DNA from: Prostheceraeus crozeri
Taxonomy: Eukaryota; Platyhelminthes; Polycladida; Euryleptidae
Reading direction: 5' to 3'
DNA length: 64,000 nucleotides
Assembly: GCA_907163375.1 (NCBI GenBank)
Contig: CAJQUW010009039.1
Span: forward strand, 62,001-126,000
Under the pieces are notes generated by a model. The model searched no databases, had not been told where the DNA came from, and saw only the letters and a program-made list of their open reading frames with translations. Shown piece after piece: positions 1 to 11,896 of the stretch; positions within the stretch are counted from its first letter, which is position 1, and each line of letters starts with the position of its first letter. The translations under genes and the position numbers were made by a program.

Positions 1-113
1 GTGAAAGGAGACGATGAGCGCTAGCGGGCGAATGAAGCATCGGTGAGAGTGGGAATCAACTTAATGCTATTCTCCAATGAGGATTGTTGTCTAATGAGAA
101 TCAAGCATTCCTT

Positions 114-121
114 TATAAATA
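114..121 (+). promoter_or_regulatory. TATA box of g1 copy A
   Basis: TATAAATA lies about 100 bp upstream of the g1 initiator ATG (218-220). An ATCATTCC initiator-like sequence follows about 28 bp later, and CGTACAAGTGA at 160-170 is shared with the polymerase-gene promoter. The same arrangement occurs in copies B and C. Confidence 0.7.
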
Positions 122-217
122 GAGAGCCTTCCACAGTGAGAATCATTCCATCGTTGAATCGTACAAGTGACGGACGCACATTCTCTCTCTACATCCCTGT
201 TATATTATCCAACTAAA

Positions 218-1023
218 ATGGTAAGTCGCTACTTTCCTCCCTCTCCTCCCTTGAACGTAAACTTGATAGAATCTTTTTTATTTTCAGGCATCTTCTACAT
301 CTACTACACTGACAGGACAAAATGGTGGCCAGACGTTACAAGGTTCGCTACAATCAGATCATCTACAGCTGAGACCAGTGGAAGAAACAACAAAGGTACA
401 TAATCCTACACCGCTACAGCGTAAATTTAAACAAGTCTTGCGTCATGAGGATCACAGCGTAGTACTGCGAACGGGAATGCTCCCTTCCACTGATGTGAAG
501 ATATTGAGCAATCAGTATGGGGATTACATACTCATCCCCGTGAGTCCGTACATTCGCCACCAACTTGACATTATTGAAGAGTACGTGACATTAAATATGG
601 ACATTCCTACTCCTCTTGCTCAAGAGTGGAAGGCGAGAGATGAAAAGGATACTCCCTATAGAAAGATTTGGGATGGCAATCAAATTTGCCTACCATTATC
701 ACATTGGTGTAGTTATTATAAAAAGGATGGAGATCAATCAATACCCATCAGATGTGATGAGCTACTTGATGAGAGATGAGAGAAGGTACTTGATGAGAGA
801 AGGTACTTGGGATATCATTTTCAAAGTGAATGGACTATATTATGGTCAGCACAAGGATAACAAAATAGCCTCTCTCTCGATATACACTGAATCCATCCTA
901 TATATTCCAAAGCCACCCAGCGTAGATGACATTATTGACGAAATCCTTAACGGGGGTGGTACGAAGCGCAAGTCGGGCAAGAATGCTACTTCCAAACACA
1001 AGTCAAGGAAAGAGAATTGCTAA
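218..1023 (+). pseudogene. g1, copy A (unknown Polinton end gene, broken)
   Basis: First of three copies of an unrecognised gene of about 240 residues. Exon 1 contributes only the ATG at 218-220. A 67-bp GT-AG intron (221-287) follows, and exon 2 opens with Ala-Ser-Ser-Thr. The product has a Ser/Thr/Gln-rich start, a globular middle containing LIPVSPYIRHQLDIIEEYV, and a basic Lys/Arg/Ser tail that could bind nucleic acid or act as a nuclear signal. No known family is recognised. This copy is broken; the C copy is the clearest whole form. It is followed by the RING and exonuclease genes in the same direction. Confidence 0.6.
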
Positions 1024-1057
1024 TCCTTTCCTAACTCTACCCTATGACAATTCGCTT

Positions 1058-1183
1058 ATGTGCTTTGAGTGTCGTGGACGTGGTCTTATTAGATACATTT
1101 TACTTCTTCGTTGCCATCATATCATTTGTGTATTTTGTCGTGAAAAGCATCGATGTAATTCTTCATTTTGTGATATGTTATAG
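1058..1183 (+). CDS. 41-aa RING-like zinc-finger protein, copy A
   Basis: A tiny open frame between g1 and the exonuclease. It has CFEC, then CHHIIC and VFC, then two further cysteines (C33, C38), giving the ligand order C-x2-C, C-x-H-x2-C-x2-C, C-x4-C of a compact RING-HC finger. The frame is kept in all three copies, and the A and C proteins are identical. It could be a free microprotein or an exon added to a longer product, since the frame is open upstream into g1. A viral-type ubiquitin ligase role would be inference only. Confidence 0.45.
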   Translation: MCFECRGRGLIRYILLLRCHHIICVFCREKHRCNSSFCDML

Positions 1184-1281
1184 AACGTTTCCTTAGATGT
1201 GTAATTTCCGTTTTAGGCTTCTATCATCATTTTTATGGATTGTGAGGGTGAACCTGTGCAGGAGCTCAGTGCTATTGCTAT

Positions 1282-1868
1282 TGTTAAAACTTTACTGGCA
1301 AAGTTTTAGGACTTCGAGCACGCGAATTTGCCCCATAAAGAAAAAGATCCTTTTCTGTGAAGATATTTTTATACTTGAAACTTTAATTTTCAGAGAAAGG
1401 ACATTGACCAAGAGACAAAAACGTTTTCTACAAAAAAGGTACGATTTACACAATTATGTACGATTGACATCGCAAATATGCAATGACTTACCGATTAGTC
1501 GATAAACTAGCACCAACAAAACTTAAAGACTATACTTGATGCATGGACTGTACAAAGAAGATTTTAGCTTATCAGTTCAAAATTCAAAGATGGTCACAAG
1601 TGAGTTCGATATGATAGTCTTTGCCAGGAAGAATCATGCATAGATCTCACATAAGTTACATAACTAGCGCATCCATAGAAATACAAACAAACAAAGAAAT
1701 GCGACACCAAAACTAATAAAGTGATCTCTACATCTTTCAACAAACATCATAGACTTCAAAACGACATACATTAAAGATCTCTTGACTTAGACATCGGACC
1801 AAAGACAAACATCAGGATAACAATGAAGCACAGAAAGAAAAACCGCATAACAGCATTCGAACTCAACA
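1282..1868 (-). repeat. BEL/Pao 3' LTR
   Basis: 587-bp repeat with TG...CA ends, near-identical to 6676-7262. Confidence 0.9.
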
Positions 1869-1903
1869 TTCCGGCCCCACAAATATAACGATATTTGTCA
1901 CGA

Positions 1904-4900
1904 TTAGAGTTCAGCACTACGCAAGAGAATCAACTTGGTTACAGGCCTAATGAGCAAGGTAACCAATGAAAGATGACTTTTTGGCAAAATGATGGGGTGT
2001 TTAGTTTCGTATGAGACTGTTGCTCTGGAAATTCGTCCTCCTACTCGAAGTAGACCTCGGTCATCAAGAATAGGACTCAACTTACGAAGGGAGCTTATTT
2101 TTGGTACACTTTCAATGTTTTTTATCGCTTTTATTTCATTACCAAATGAAGTACGCTGTACATATTCGAAAATAGCGAATTCTGCTTTCTCTAAATCACT
2201 GATTGAAATATCTCTTTCAAGTCTTACATTCATTTTCAGACATTCCCTTATTTTCAAATACCAGGCAATCCTTCTCTTCAACTTATACCAATCTGAAGAT
2301 GACAATAGTAATTTCTCAATTGTATCATCAGAAACATTTGTATAATAACTTTGAGCGGATTTTTCCTTTTTTATTTCAGGATCGGTATCAATATTTTGAA
2401 AATTCGTAATATTCTTAGGCCAATCAATCTCTGATTTCCAGAGGAAATCCGGCCCGTTCTTCCAATCGTCTTTGACAAGGAACTTATCCATCTCGATTCC
2501 TCGACTTGCAATGTCAGAGGGATTCTGTTCAGATGGAACATAACGCCATTGATTAGTATCAGTTCGTTCATTAATATACGTTATTCGATTTGCAACGAAT
2601 CGGTGATATCTGGTTGTTTCGTTATTCAGATATCGTAAGACTGTTGTACTATCAGTCCAAAATGTAAAACTATCAACTCTGAGTTCTAATTCAGAGTTCA
2701 GAATACCCTTAATTGTAACTGCGAGCTTCGCTGCTGTAAGCTCCAACCTGGGTATTGTAATTTTCTTGATGGGAGCTAACCGTGATTTTGCGTAAATTAG
2801 GGAGCAGTGAACAATCTGATTTGGGTTTTCGAACCTGGCGTACGCTACAGCTCCATAAGCAACTTCGCTTCCATCAGAAAATATATGTATCGAGCATTTC
2901 GAATCAATGAAACTTTTTGTCTTTAAAGCTCTTGGGACTTCATATTCAGCTAACTTCGACAGATTTGAGATCCATCGTTCCCAAATCTGTTTCTCCTTTT
3001 CATGAAGTATATCATCCCAGTCTGTCTTTAAACGACATAACTCTTGAAAAATACGTTTTGTAATCAAAACTACTGGACACAGAAGTCCAAGAGGATCAAA
3101 AATCGAAAAGATGCAAGACAGAACTCCTCTCCTCGTAGAAACAATTTCTTGAGACTTGATCTTAAAACTAAGCTTATCGGTTGTCAAATTCCATTTTACA
3201 CCGAGAGCGTTTTGAATTGCATCAACATGATCATCAAAATTCAAAGAAAGATTCTGTAAATTGTTAGCGCGGTCATTTTCCGATACAGACCCAATTCCCT
3301 TTTCCGAGTTACTTACAAATTTGGTTAATCTAAAACCTCCCTGTGAGCATGCACTCTTAAGTTGATGAAGTAACTGAATTGAGTCGTCTTCATTATCAAC
3401 AGATTTCAATACGTCGTCGACATAAAAGTTTCGGAGAACAGTCTTAACTACTGAATCTGGATAACTATTTCTGCCATCCAAAACAGTTTGACGAAGAGCA
3501 TAATTCGCGCAGCTAGGTGACGAAACTGCTCCGAAAACGTGAACAGTAAGTCTGTACTGGGATGGTTCGATACTCAGATCCCCATTTGGATACCAAACAG
3601 TCGCATATAATCATATTGACTTTTAGGTACTTTCACCTGGTAAAACATTTTCTCAATGTCACCAGAGAATGCAAAGCACCCTTCTCTAAATCGAAGAAGT
3701 ACCCCAATCAGACTATTTGTCAAGTCCGGTCCTTGAAGCAGCATGGAATTCAGAGACTTACCTTGGTAAGGCAACGAGCAATTGAAAACTACACGCACTT
3801 TCTGCTTCTCCTTATGGTACACTCCATGATGTACCAGATACCAGACATTTTTCGTACTAGATAATTCGTCAACAGGCACCTCTTCCATAAAACGGTTTTT
3901 CAACATAAGATCCATAAACTCAGAATAATTTTTATGATATATGGTATCTTTAGAAAGACGTTTTCTTAAAGAAAAGAGTCTTTGTAAAGCTTGATGTTTG
4001 TTATCGATACCTGTTAAGCTTTCCTGCCGTAAAGGTAATGGAATAACGTAATGACCATCTTGGAATGTACCTGATGACACTTTTACTTCCCACATTTTGT
4101 CTTCTATCGAAGGGTTACACAAATCGGATTCGTTATCATAAAAATCTCGTGAATACATCATGTTTAATTTTGTTTCAATGTCACTCAGTCTTTGTATTTG
4201 TGTCCTGCACACTCTGACGATATCTTCGGAATTCAAGTTCATTGGCCCACTAATTGTCCACCCCAACTTATGTCTAGTGGCAAACGGTTCATTAGGAGAC
4301 CCACTTACAACTTCTAAGGGTTTCAACATTTCTGGAACATTAATTCCTATAAGTAAACCTACTTCGGCATCAACTTCAATGATAGGAATTTCCCTAAGAT
4401 GTGACCATTTGTAGAACTCATTTCTTTTCGCAATATCGTTAGTGGAAAATGGTAATTCAGGGCGGGAATAGGTCGGAGGAAGATGAACGATTTCATTTTC
4501 GTCAAGATCGGTTATTTCAAGCCCATTTACAACTGTAGTCATCGTTGGACTTTGGAACTTCTCCATTGTTGTTAATCTTATTTCTTCTGATTTCCCTTTA
4601 ATTCCTAAACTTTTCATTACGCTGTCAGATACAAAACAATCAGAACTAAAGTTGTCGAGAGCGGCGTACGTAACTACAGATTGTCTACTGTTGCTTGACC
4701 TAACTTTTACAGGTATAAGTGCCAAAGCTACACGATTAGCTGCACCGGCCCCAGTATGACAACTTTTGCTCTCTGTAGAAGTCGAAGAACACGACTTCCC
4801 ACTACTAACAAAATGAGTGGATTGCTTCGCTCGATTTTCATGAAGGCAAGTAGGGTGACTCTTATTACATGTATTACACGTTAACTTTTTCCTACAACCT

Positions 4901-5352
4901 TTCGAATGATGACCTTTAATCAGACAACCGAAGCATAAGGAATTCGTACGAATAAACGCTTGTCTTTTATCTAACGCTAGTTTCAAAAATGAACTACACG
5001 AGTTTAGATCATGATCATTGCATTTGCAAAATACACATTCACGCGAAGATATATGTGAACTTGTCTTAGACTGTGCATCACTTTGATTACAAGCTTCATG
5101 TTCCTGAATATTTGTGGACAAAGAGACTGATTTACCCAACTGCTTAGCCTTAGAGACATGCTTATTCTGTCGAAAGGAATCTGTCTGTTTATGATCACTA
5201 CTTTTGGGTTTACCTGTATTTTTCAAATCTCCGTATATCAGCATGTTTATCAACTTCGATTGTCGTTCAACAAATTCGACAAGATCCTTGAATATCACAT
5301 CATATCCTAATTCTCGGATAGTCAACACTCTTGTACGCCAAGCTTCGCGCAT
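1904..5352 (-). pseudogene. BEL/Pao pol region (broken)
   Basis: Reading 5' to 3' on the minus strand: CCHC-type zinc knuckles (CFGCLIKGHHSKGC and CNTCNKSHPTC), an aspartic-protease-like segment with TYAALDNFSSDCFVS, a reverse transcriptase of BEL/Pao type (FNCSLPYQGKSLNS, SGDIEKMFYQVKV, FYVDDVLKS), RNase H (IHIFSDGSEVAYGAVAYA and FWTDSTTVLRYL) and integrase-associated sequence at the end. YVDD is the polymerase active-site box. This is the replication polyprotein of the element. It is broken. Confidence 0.88.
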
Positions 5353-5362
5353 TTTATAAGAC

Positions 5363-6199
5363 TTACTTGTGGATTATCGACCTTATTTCCTTCGGACTAT
5401 CCAACTGATTGAGTGAACTGACGTTCTCCATATAATTCAGACAACTTCGCAAGAAGACACTGAATTTTTCTAACTCAATGCCGTCTTCATGACTAATTTC
5501 TGGCCACAATTCCAACTTATGTAAGAACGCACAGGAAACTTCAAAATCATTCCCGTACTTATCAATTAGCATCATCCATGCAGTCTTATAACCTACAGTT
5601 GGATTCATGTGACAACAACTTCTTACAAGATCTCTTGGCATCCCCAAAGTATATTGCTCTAGGTAATAAATACGATCGGCATCATTATCAGTCTTAGTCT
5701 CAATAATTCTAGAGAAAGCATTTTGAAACAGCTTAAAGTTCGTAATATCGGAACCATCAAAAATCTGAATTTCTTTCGGCGGTAGACTTGCTTTATCCTG
5801 CAATTTCCCGAGTGAAATCGCGATGTCATTTTGCTCTTTCAAGACTTCGACCAAATTATCAGAATTATTACTATTACAAGTAGAACTAACACTCCTTTTT
5901 GCAATTTCGTTCAAAGTATTAATCATTGTTTGTACCTTTAACTCATACTCTAATGCTTGTTCAATTTCTTCATCAGCATTATCATCTTCTAATAACTCAA
6001 GAATATCCTCGTTCTGTTTTGTTACAATTTTTAAAGATGAAGTCAGCGTTTCAATTAATGCAGAAATTTCATTCAAATTATTTGAATCAATCGCTTCCTC
6101 AGCTTTACTCAATGTTTTCGTTATCTTAGCTCTAGTGAAACCGCGAATTCTACTGATTCTACTCAGCTCAGACATACTCAACATAGAGACTAATAACAA
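5363..6199 (-). CDS. BEL/Pao gag-like region
   Basis: A 278-residue frame upstream of pol. It is rich in Glu/Asp/Leu, predicted coiled coil over residues 25-140, then a segment with IFDGSDITNFKLFQNAF and DADRIYYLEQYTLGMPRDL, which is typical of Pao/BEL Gag ('fdGd...w..F...f'). It would form the particle core. Belongs to a broken element. Confidence 0.8.
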   Translation of the reverse strand: MLLVSMLSMSELSRISRIRGFTRAKITKTLSKAEEAIDSNNLNEISALIETLTSSLKIVTKQNEDILELLEDDNADEEIEQALEYELKVQTMINTLNEIAKRSVSSTCNSNNSDNLVEVLKEQNDIAISLGKLQDKASLPPKEIQIFDGSDITNFKLFQNAFSRIIETKTDNDADRIYYLEQYTLGMPRDLVRSCCHMNPTVGYKTAWMMLIDKYGNDFEVSCAFLHKLELWPEISHEDGIELEKFSVFLRSCLNYMENVSSLNQLDSPKEIRSIIHK

Positions 6200-6675
6200 T
6201 GAATTCCTACCACAAAATTGCGAATATAGAAGGATGATTATATGAACGTATTACCGAGTACATACACCTTTATAAAACGTTCAAATAAAAGGATGCGCTT
6301 TTTATGCAACAAATGTACGATTATGCATGCACTATAATGTATAATTCGCATGAAAAGTACTCAAAATACTGCTTCAATAGAGAATCAATCGTTGACTTAC
6401 TGAGTTCTTAGAAAAATCACTTATTACCGTCAATTACTTGAATGGAACTTGAACTTGGAACCTCGAATCAACTTCACTTTGACTTGACTTGACTTAGAAG
6501 ATTGAGACGGAGGCGGTAAGCGACTTGGAATTTGTGTTGATCATTCAAGAATTCAATGAAGTCGCAGATCTTCTTTGCTTGCTTAACTTTGTTCGCAGAT
6601 TATCTTGAGACCATAATTGACACTGCTTTGCAGGACTTATCGAAACTGCTTTGTAGTTTAATCATTAATCGAAAC

Positions 6676-7262
6676 TGTTAAAACTTTACTGGCAAAGTTT
6701 TAGGACTTCGAGCACGCGAATTTGCCCCATAAAGAAAAAGATCCTTTTCTGTGAAGATATTTTTATACTTGAAACTTTAATTTTCAGAGAAAGGACATTG
6801 ACCAAGAGACAAAAACGTTTTCTACAAAAAAGGTACGATTTACACAATTATGTACAATTGACATCGCAAATATGCAATGACTTACCGATTAGTCGATAAA
6901 CTAGCACCAACAAAACTTAAAGACTATACTTGATGCATGGACTGTACAAAGAAGATTTTAGCTTATCAGTTCAAAATTCAAAGATGGTCACAAGTGAGTT
7001 CGATATGATAGTCTTTGCCAGGAAGAATCATGCATAGATCTCACATAAGTTACATAACTAGCGCATCCATAGAAATACAAACAAACAAAGAAATGCGACA
7101 CCAAAACTAATAAAGTGATCTCTACATCTTTCAACAAACATCATAGACTTCAAAACGACATACATTAAAGATCTCTTGACTTAGACATCGGACCAAAGAC
7201 AAACATCAGGATAACAATGAAGCACAGAAAGAAAAACCGCATAACAGCATTCGAACTCAACA
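6676..7262 (-). repeat. BEL/Pao 5' LTR
   Basis: 587 bp, partner of 1282-1868, followed by the target duplication GCTAT at 7263-7267. Confidence 0.9.
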
Positions 7263-7828
7263 GCTATGAACAATTGGACATATCAGATTGTTAGTGTCTA
7301 TCATCAACATGCCAACTGTGATCCCAATGTTGATCAATGGGCGAGAAAACACATTCATGGACTTAATCTGAAATATTTGCAAGACTATGGCTTTTCTTGT
7401 GACTGTTCTTCTTATTGACTTTAAACGATGGTTAGCTGCTTTCAATGTTATACGCATTTTTTGTAATAATCCTGGTAAGGAGAGGAAAGTATTTCCCAAT
7501 CTAGTCATTAATGATATTTTGCTCCCACCTTGGGATAGTAGAGTGAATCAACACTATCATGAAGTCACGAAACGTTTTAAGGATTTGTGTGTTCCTATTT
7601 TGTCTGTTCGTTGTAGTAGCTACGTTCATAACCAATGCTTCTTTCCTCCTTACCTCAACACTGCCAAAGTCCTATATGGTTATCATTGCTCGCTATATGA
7701 CAGTTACCAGCTGTATCTATTTTATCTGTTTCAAACCATTGATTTGTAATGTATGCTTGTTACAGTTATTCAATAAATGTTATTATGCGAAACGTTGTTG
7801 TTATCATGCAACGGATGGGTTAGATGAA

Positions 7829-7890
7829 GGGTGATCATATCTTTTTCAAATGACTGTGGAACATTGATTTCCATGATGAAGATTTAAACA
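7829..7890 (+). pseudogene. Remnant of first Polinton core gene, arm A
   Basis: GATCATATCTTTTTCAAATG and the following bases match the start of the gene at 27374 (Ser-Phe-Ser-Asn-Asp-Cys-Gly-Thr-Leu). The match stops after about 15 codons, where satellite-linked DNA begins. The inverted twin is at about 11760-11820. This ties the palindrome to the Polinton family. Confidence 0.7.
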
Positions 7891-7904
7891 GTTAGATTTG
7901 ATGA

Positions 7905-9590
7905 CGAATAAGATTTACTAGTTTGCAAGTTAGACTAAGCGTTCTATTATTTGTAAAGGAAAGATATAGTTTCAACAGTTTACAGATTAAAAATAAAGTT
8001 TCAATAGTGTATGTGTTAGAAATAAAGTTTAAGCTGTTTCTATGTTAGAAATAAAATAAAGTTTCAACAGTGTGTACGTTAGAAATAAAGTTACATCTGT
8101 TTGTAAAAATAAGATTGCGGGATTTAATAGTTTGTAAGTTAGACTAAGCGTTCCACTATTTGTAAATGAAAGATATAGTTTCAACAGTTTACAGATTACA
8201 AAATAAAGTTTCAATTGTGTATGTATGTTAAAAATAAAGTTTAAGCTTTTTGTGTGTTAGAAATAGAATAAAGTTTCAACAGTTTGTAGATTAAAAATAA
8301 AGTTTCAACAGTGTGCACGTTAAAAATAAAGTTTCAATAGTGTGTATGTTAAGAATAAAGTTCTATCTCTTTATATGTTAGAAATAAAAATGAAGGTTCA
8401 CCAGTTTACAAGTTAAGAATTAAGTTTTATCTGCTTGTATGTCAGAAATGGAATAAAGTTTCACCAGTTTTAAAGTTAAAAATAAAGTTTCAATAGTGTG
8501 TATGTTAGAAACAAAGTTTCAACCGCTTACAAGTTAAAATTAAAGTTTTAATAGTTTACAAGTTGAGAATAAAGTTTCAATAGTGTGTATGTTAAGAATA
8601 AAGTTCTATCTGTTTATATGTTAGAAATAGAATGAAGTTTCACGAGTTTACAAGTTAAGAATAAAGTTCTATCTGTTTGTATATTAGAAATAAAACAAAG
8701 TTTCAACCGTTTACAAGTTAAAATTAAAGTTTCAATAGTTTACAAGTTAAGAATAGAGTTTCAATAGTGTGTATGTTACGAATAAAGTTCTATCTGTTTA
8801 TATGTTAGAAATAGAATGAAGTTTCACCAGTTTACAAGTTAAGAATAAAGTTCTATCTGTTTGTATGTTAGAAATAAAACAAAGTTTCAACCGTTTACAA
8901 GTTAAAAATAAAGTTTCAATAGTTTACAAGTTAAGAATAAAGTTTCAATGGTGTGTATGTTAAGAATAAAGTTCTATCTGTTTATATGTTAGAAATAAAA
9001 CAAAGTTTCAACCGTTTACAAGCTAAAAATAAAGTTTCAATAGTTTACAAGTTAAGAATAAAGTTTCAATAGTGTGTATGTTAAGAATAAAGTTCTATCT
9101 GTTTATATGTTAGAAATAAAATGAAGTTTCACCAGTTTACAAGTTAAGAATAAAGTTTTATCTGTTTGTATGTTAGAAATAAAACAAAGTTTCATCAGTT
9201 TACAAGTTAAAAATAAAGTTTCAATAGTTTACAAGTTAAGAATAAAGTTTAAATAGTGTGTATGTTAAGAATAAAGTTCTATCTGTTTATATGTTAGAAA
9301 TAGAATGAAGTTTCACCAGTTTACAAGTTAAGAATAAAGTTCTATCTGTTTGTATGTTAGAAATAAAATGAAGTTTCATCAGTTTACAAGTTAAGAATAA
9401 AGTTTTATCTGTTTCTATGTTAGAATAAAACAAAGTTTCAACCGTTAACAAGTTAAAAATAAAGTTTCAATAGTTTGCAAGTTAAAACTAATGTTTCAAT
9501 AGTGCGTATGTTAAGAATAAAGTTTTATCTGTTTGTATGTTAGAAATAGAATGAAGCTTCACCAATTTACAAGTTAAGAATAAAGTTCAT
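7905..9590 (+). repeat. 29-bp minisatellite array, left arm
   Basis: Tandem units of about 29 bp resembling AATAAAGTTTCAATAGTTTA plus CAAGTTAAG. Variants (GTGTGTATG, CTATCTGTTTATATG, ACAAAGTTTCAACCG) recur in a higher-order period of about four units. Almost every unit has AATAAA on this strand. No coding frame is supported. Confidence 0.9.
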
Positions 9591-9714
9591 TACATTATCA
9601 ATTACAATAAAGAATAAACGCGTTTGTCAAGCTTGATTCTATCATGTCAGTACTACACACATTTGATTTACAAAACATGCTTTGAAGACTCATACGATGA
9701 AGTTCTTACTTTCA

Positions 9715-11745
9715 TTTATTTCTAACGTACACACTGTTGAAACTTTATTTTTCAACTTGTAAACTGTTGAAACTTTATTTTGTTTCTAACATATAAACAG
9801 CTAAAACTTTATTTCTAACGTACACACTGTTGAAACTTTATTTTTAACTTGTAAACGGCTGAAACTTTATTTCTAACGCACAAAGCGCTTAAACTTTATT
9901 TCCATCATACACACTATAGAAACTTTATTTTAATCTGTAAACTGCTGAAACGATATTTTTTCATTTACAATTAGTAGAACGCTGAGTCTAACTTGCAAAC
10001 TAGTAAATCCTACGATCTTGTCTTACAAACAGTTATACCTTTCTTTCTAGCATATAAACTGTTATACCTCTATTTCTAACATACAAGCGGTTAAAACTTT
10101 ATTTCTAACTTACAAACAGATAAAACTTTATTCCTAACGTACACACTGTTGAAACTTTATTTTTCAGCTTGTAAACTGTTGAAACTTTGTTTTGTTTCTA
10201 ACATATAAACAGATAAAACTTTATTCCTAACGTACACACTGTTGAAACTTTATTTTTAACTTGTAAACAGTTGAAACTTTATTTCTAACGTACACACTAT
10301 TGAAACTTTATTTTTAATTTGTAAACTGTTGAAACTTTGTTTTATACTAACATACAAACAGAAAAACTTTATTCTTAACTTGTAAACTGGTGAAACTTCA
10401 TTCTATTTCTAACATATAAACAGATAGAACTTTATTCTTAACATACACACTATTGAAACTTTAGTTTTAACTTGCAAACTATTGAAACTTTATTTTTAAC
10501 TTGTTAACGGTTGAAACTTTGTTTTATTCTAACATACAAACAGATAAAGCTTGATTCTTAACTTGTAAACTGATGAAACTTCATTTTATTTATAACATAC
10601 AAACAGATAGAACTTTATTCTTAACTTGTAAACTGGTGAAACTTCATTCTATTTCTAACATATAAACAGATAGAACGTTATTCGTAACATACACACTATT
10701 GAAACTTTATTCTTAACTTGTAAACTATTGAAACTTTATTTTTAACTTGTAAACGGTTGAAACTTTGTTTTATTTCTAACATACAAACAGATAGAACTTT
10801 ATTCGTAACTTGTAAACTGGTGAAACTTCATTCTATTTCTAACATATAAACAGATAGAACTTTATTCTTAACATAAACACTATTGAAACTTTATTCTTAA
10901 CTTGTAAACTATTGAAACTTTATTTTTAACTTGTAAACGGTTGAAACTTTGTTTTATTTCTAACATACAAACAGATAGACTTTATTCTTAACTTGTAAAC
11001 TCGTGAAACTTCATTCTATTTCTAACATATATACAGATAGAACTTTATTCGTAACATACACACTATTGAAACTTTAATTTTAACTTGAAGGCGGTTGAAA
11101 CTTTGTTTCTAACATACAGACTATTGAAACTTTATTTTTAACTTTTAAACTGGTGAAACTTTATTTCATTTCTGACATACAAGCAGTTAAAACTTTATTC
11201 TTAACTTGTAAACTGGTGAACCTTCATTTTTATTTCAAACATATAAACAGATAGAACTTTATTCTTAACATACACACTATTGAAACTTTATTTTTAACGT
11301 GCACACTGTTGAAACTTTATTTTTAATCTACAAATTGTTGAAACTTTATTCTATTTCTGACACACAAAAAGCTTAAACTTTATTTTTAACATACATACAC
11401 TATTGAAACTTTATTTTGTAATCTGTAAACTGTTGAAACTATATCTTTCATTTACAAATAGTGGAACGCTTAGTCTAACTTACAAACTATTAAATCCCGC
11501 AATCTTATTTTTACAAACAGATGTAACTTTATTTCTAACGTACACACTGTTGAAACTTTATTTTTAACTTGTAAACTCTTGAAACTTTATTTTATTTCTA
11601 ACATAGAAACAGCTTAAACTTTATTTCTAACACATACACTATTGAAACTTTATTTTTAATCTGTAAACTGTTGAAACTATATCTTTCATTTACAAATAAT
11701 AGAACGCTTAGTCTAACTTGCAAACTAGTAAATCTTATTCGTCAT
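9715..11745 (-). repeat. 29-bp minisatellite array, right arm (inverted)
   Basis: The same units as 7905-9590 in reverse complement (TTTATTCTTAACTTGTAAAC and so on). Together with the left array it forms the core of the palindrome. Confidence 0.9.
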
Positions 11746-11759
11746 CAAATCTAACTGTT

Positions 11760-11825
11760 TAAATCTTCATCATGGAAATCAATGTTCCACAGTCATTTGA
11801 AAAAGATATGATCACCCTTCATCTA
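11760..11825 (-). pseudogene. Remnant of first Polinton core gene, arm B
   Basis: Inverted twin of 7829-7890, matching the 5' end of the gene at 27374. Confidence 0.65.
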
Positions 11826-11896
11826 ACCCATCCGTTGCATGATAACAACAACGTTTCGCATAATAACATTTATTGAATAACTGTAACAAGCATACA

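Larger units (their letters stand above)
1282..7262 (-). mobile_element. BEL/Pao LTR retrotransposon, young but broken
   Basis: Two 587-bp LTRs (1282-1868 and 6676-7262) begin TGTT and end AACA, and I found only one difference between them by eye. The flanking 5-bp duplication GCTAT is perfect (1277-1281 and 7263-7267), as is usual for BEL/Pao. Coding strand is minus, so the 5' LTR is on the right. Gag-like and pol regions fill 1904-6199, and a purine-rich tract lies next to the 3' LTR (minus strand of 1869-1890). The near-identical LTRs mean a very recent insertion. The element is broken, with roughly three breaks. Confidence 0.9.
1217..7749 (+). pseudogene. DEDDh exonuclease-like gene, copy A (split by BEL/Pao)
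   Basis: The exon starts after a TTTTAG acceptor at 1216 with Ala-Ser-Ile-Ile-Ile-Phe and the exonuclease motif Asp-x-Glu (MDCEGEPVQELSAI). A BEL/Pao element occupies 1282-7262 inside the frame. The rest, at 7263-7749, carries the third motif His-x4-Asp (HCSLYD). Broken. The poly(A) signal AATAAA is just downstream, near 7770. See copy C for the intact frame. Confidence 0.65.

Noticed and set aside
7905-11745. CRISPR-like array
   Set aside because: Units are adjacent and degenerate without unique spacers, in a eukaryotic context; it is a minisatellite.
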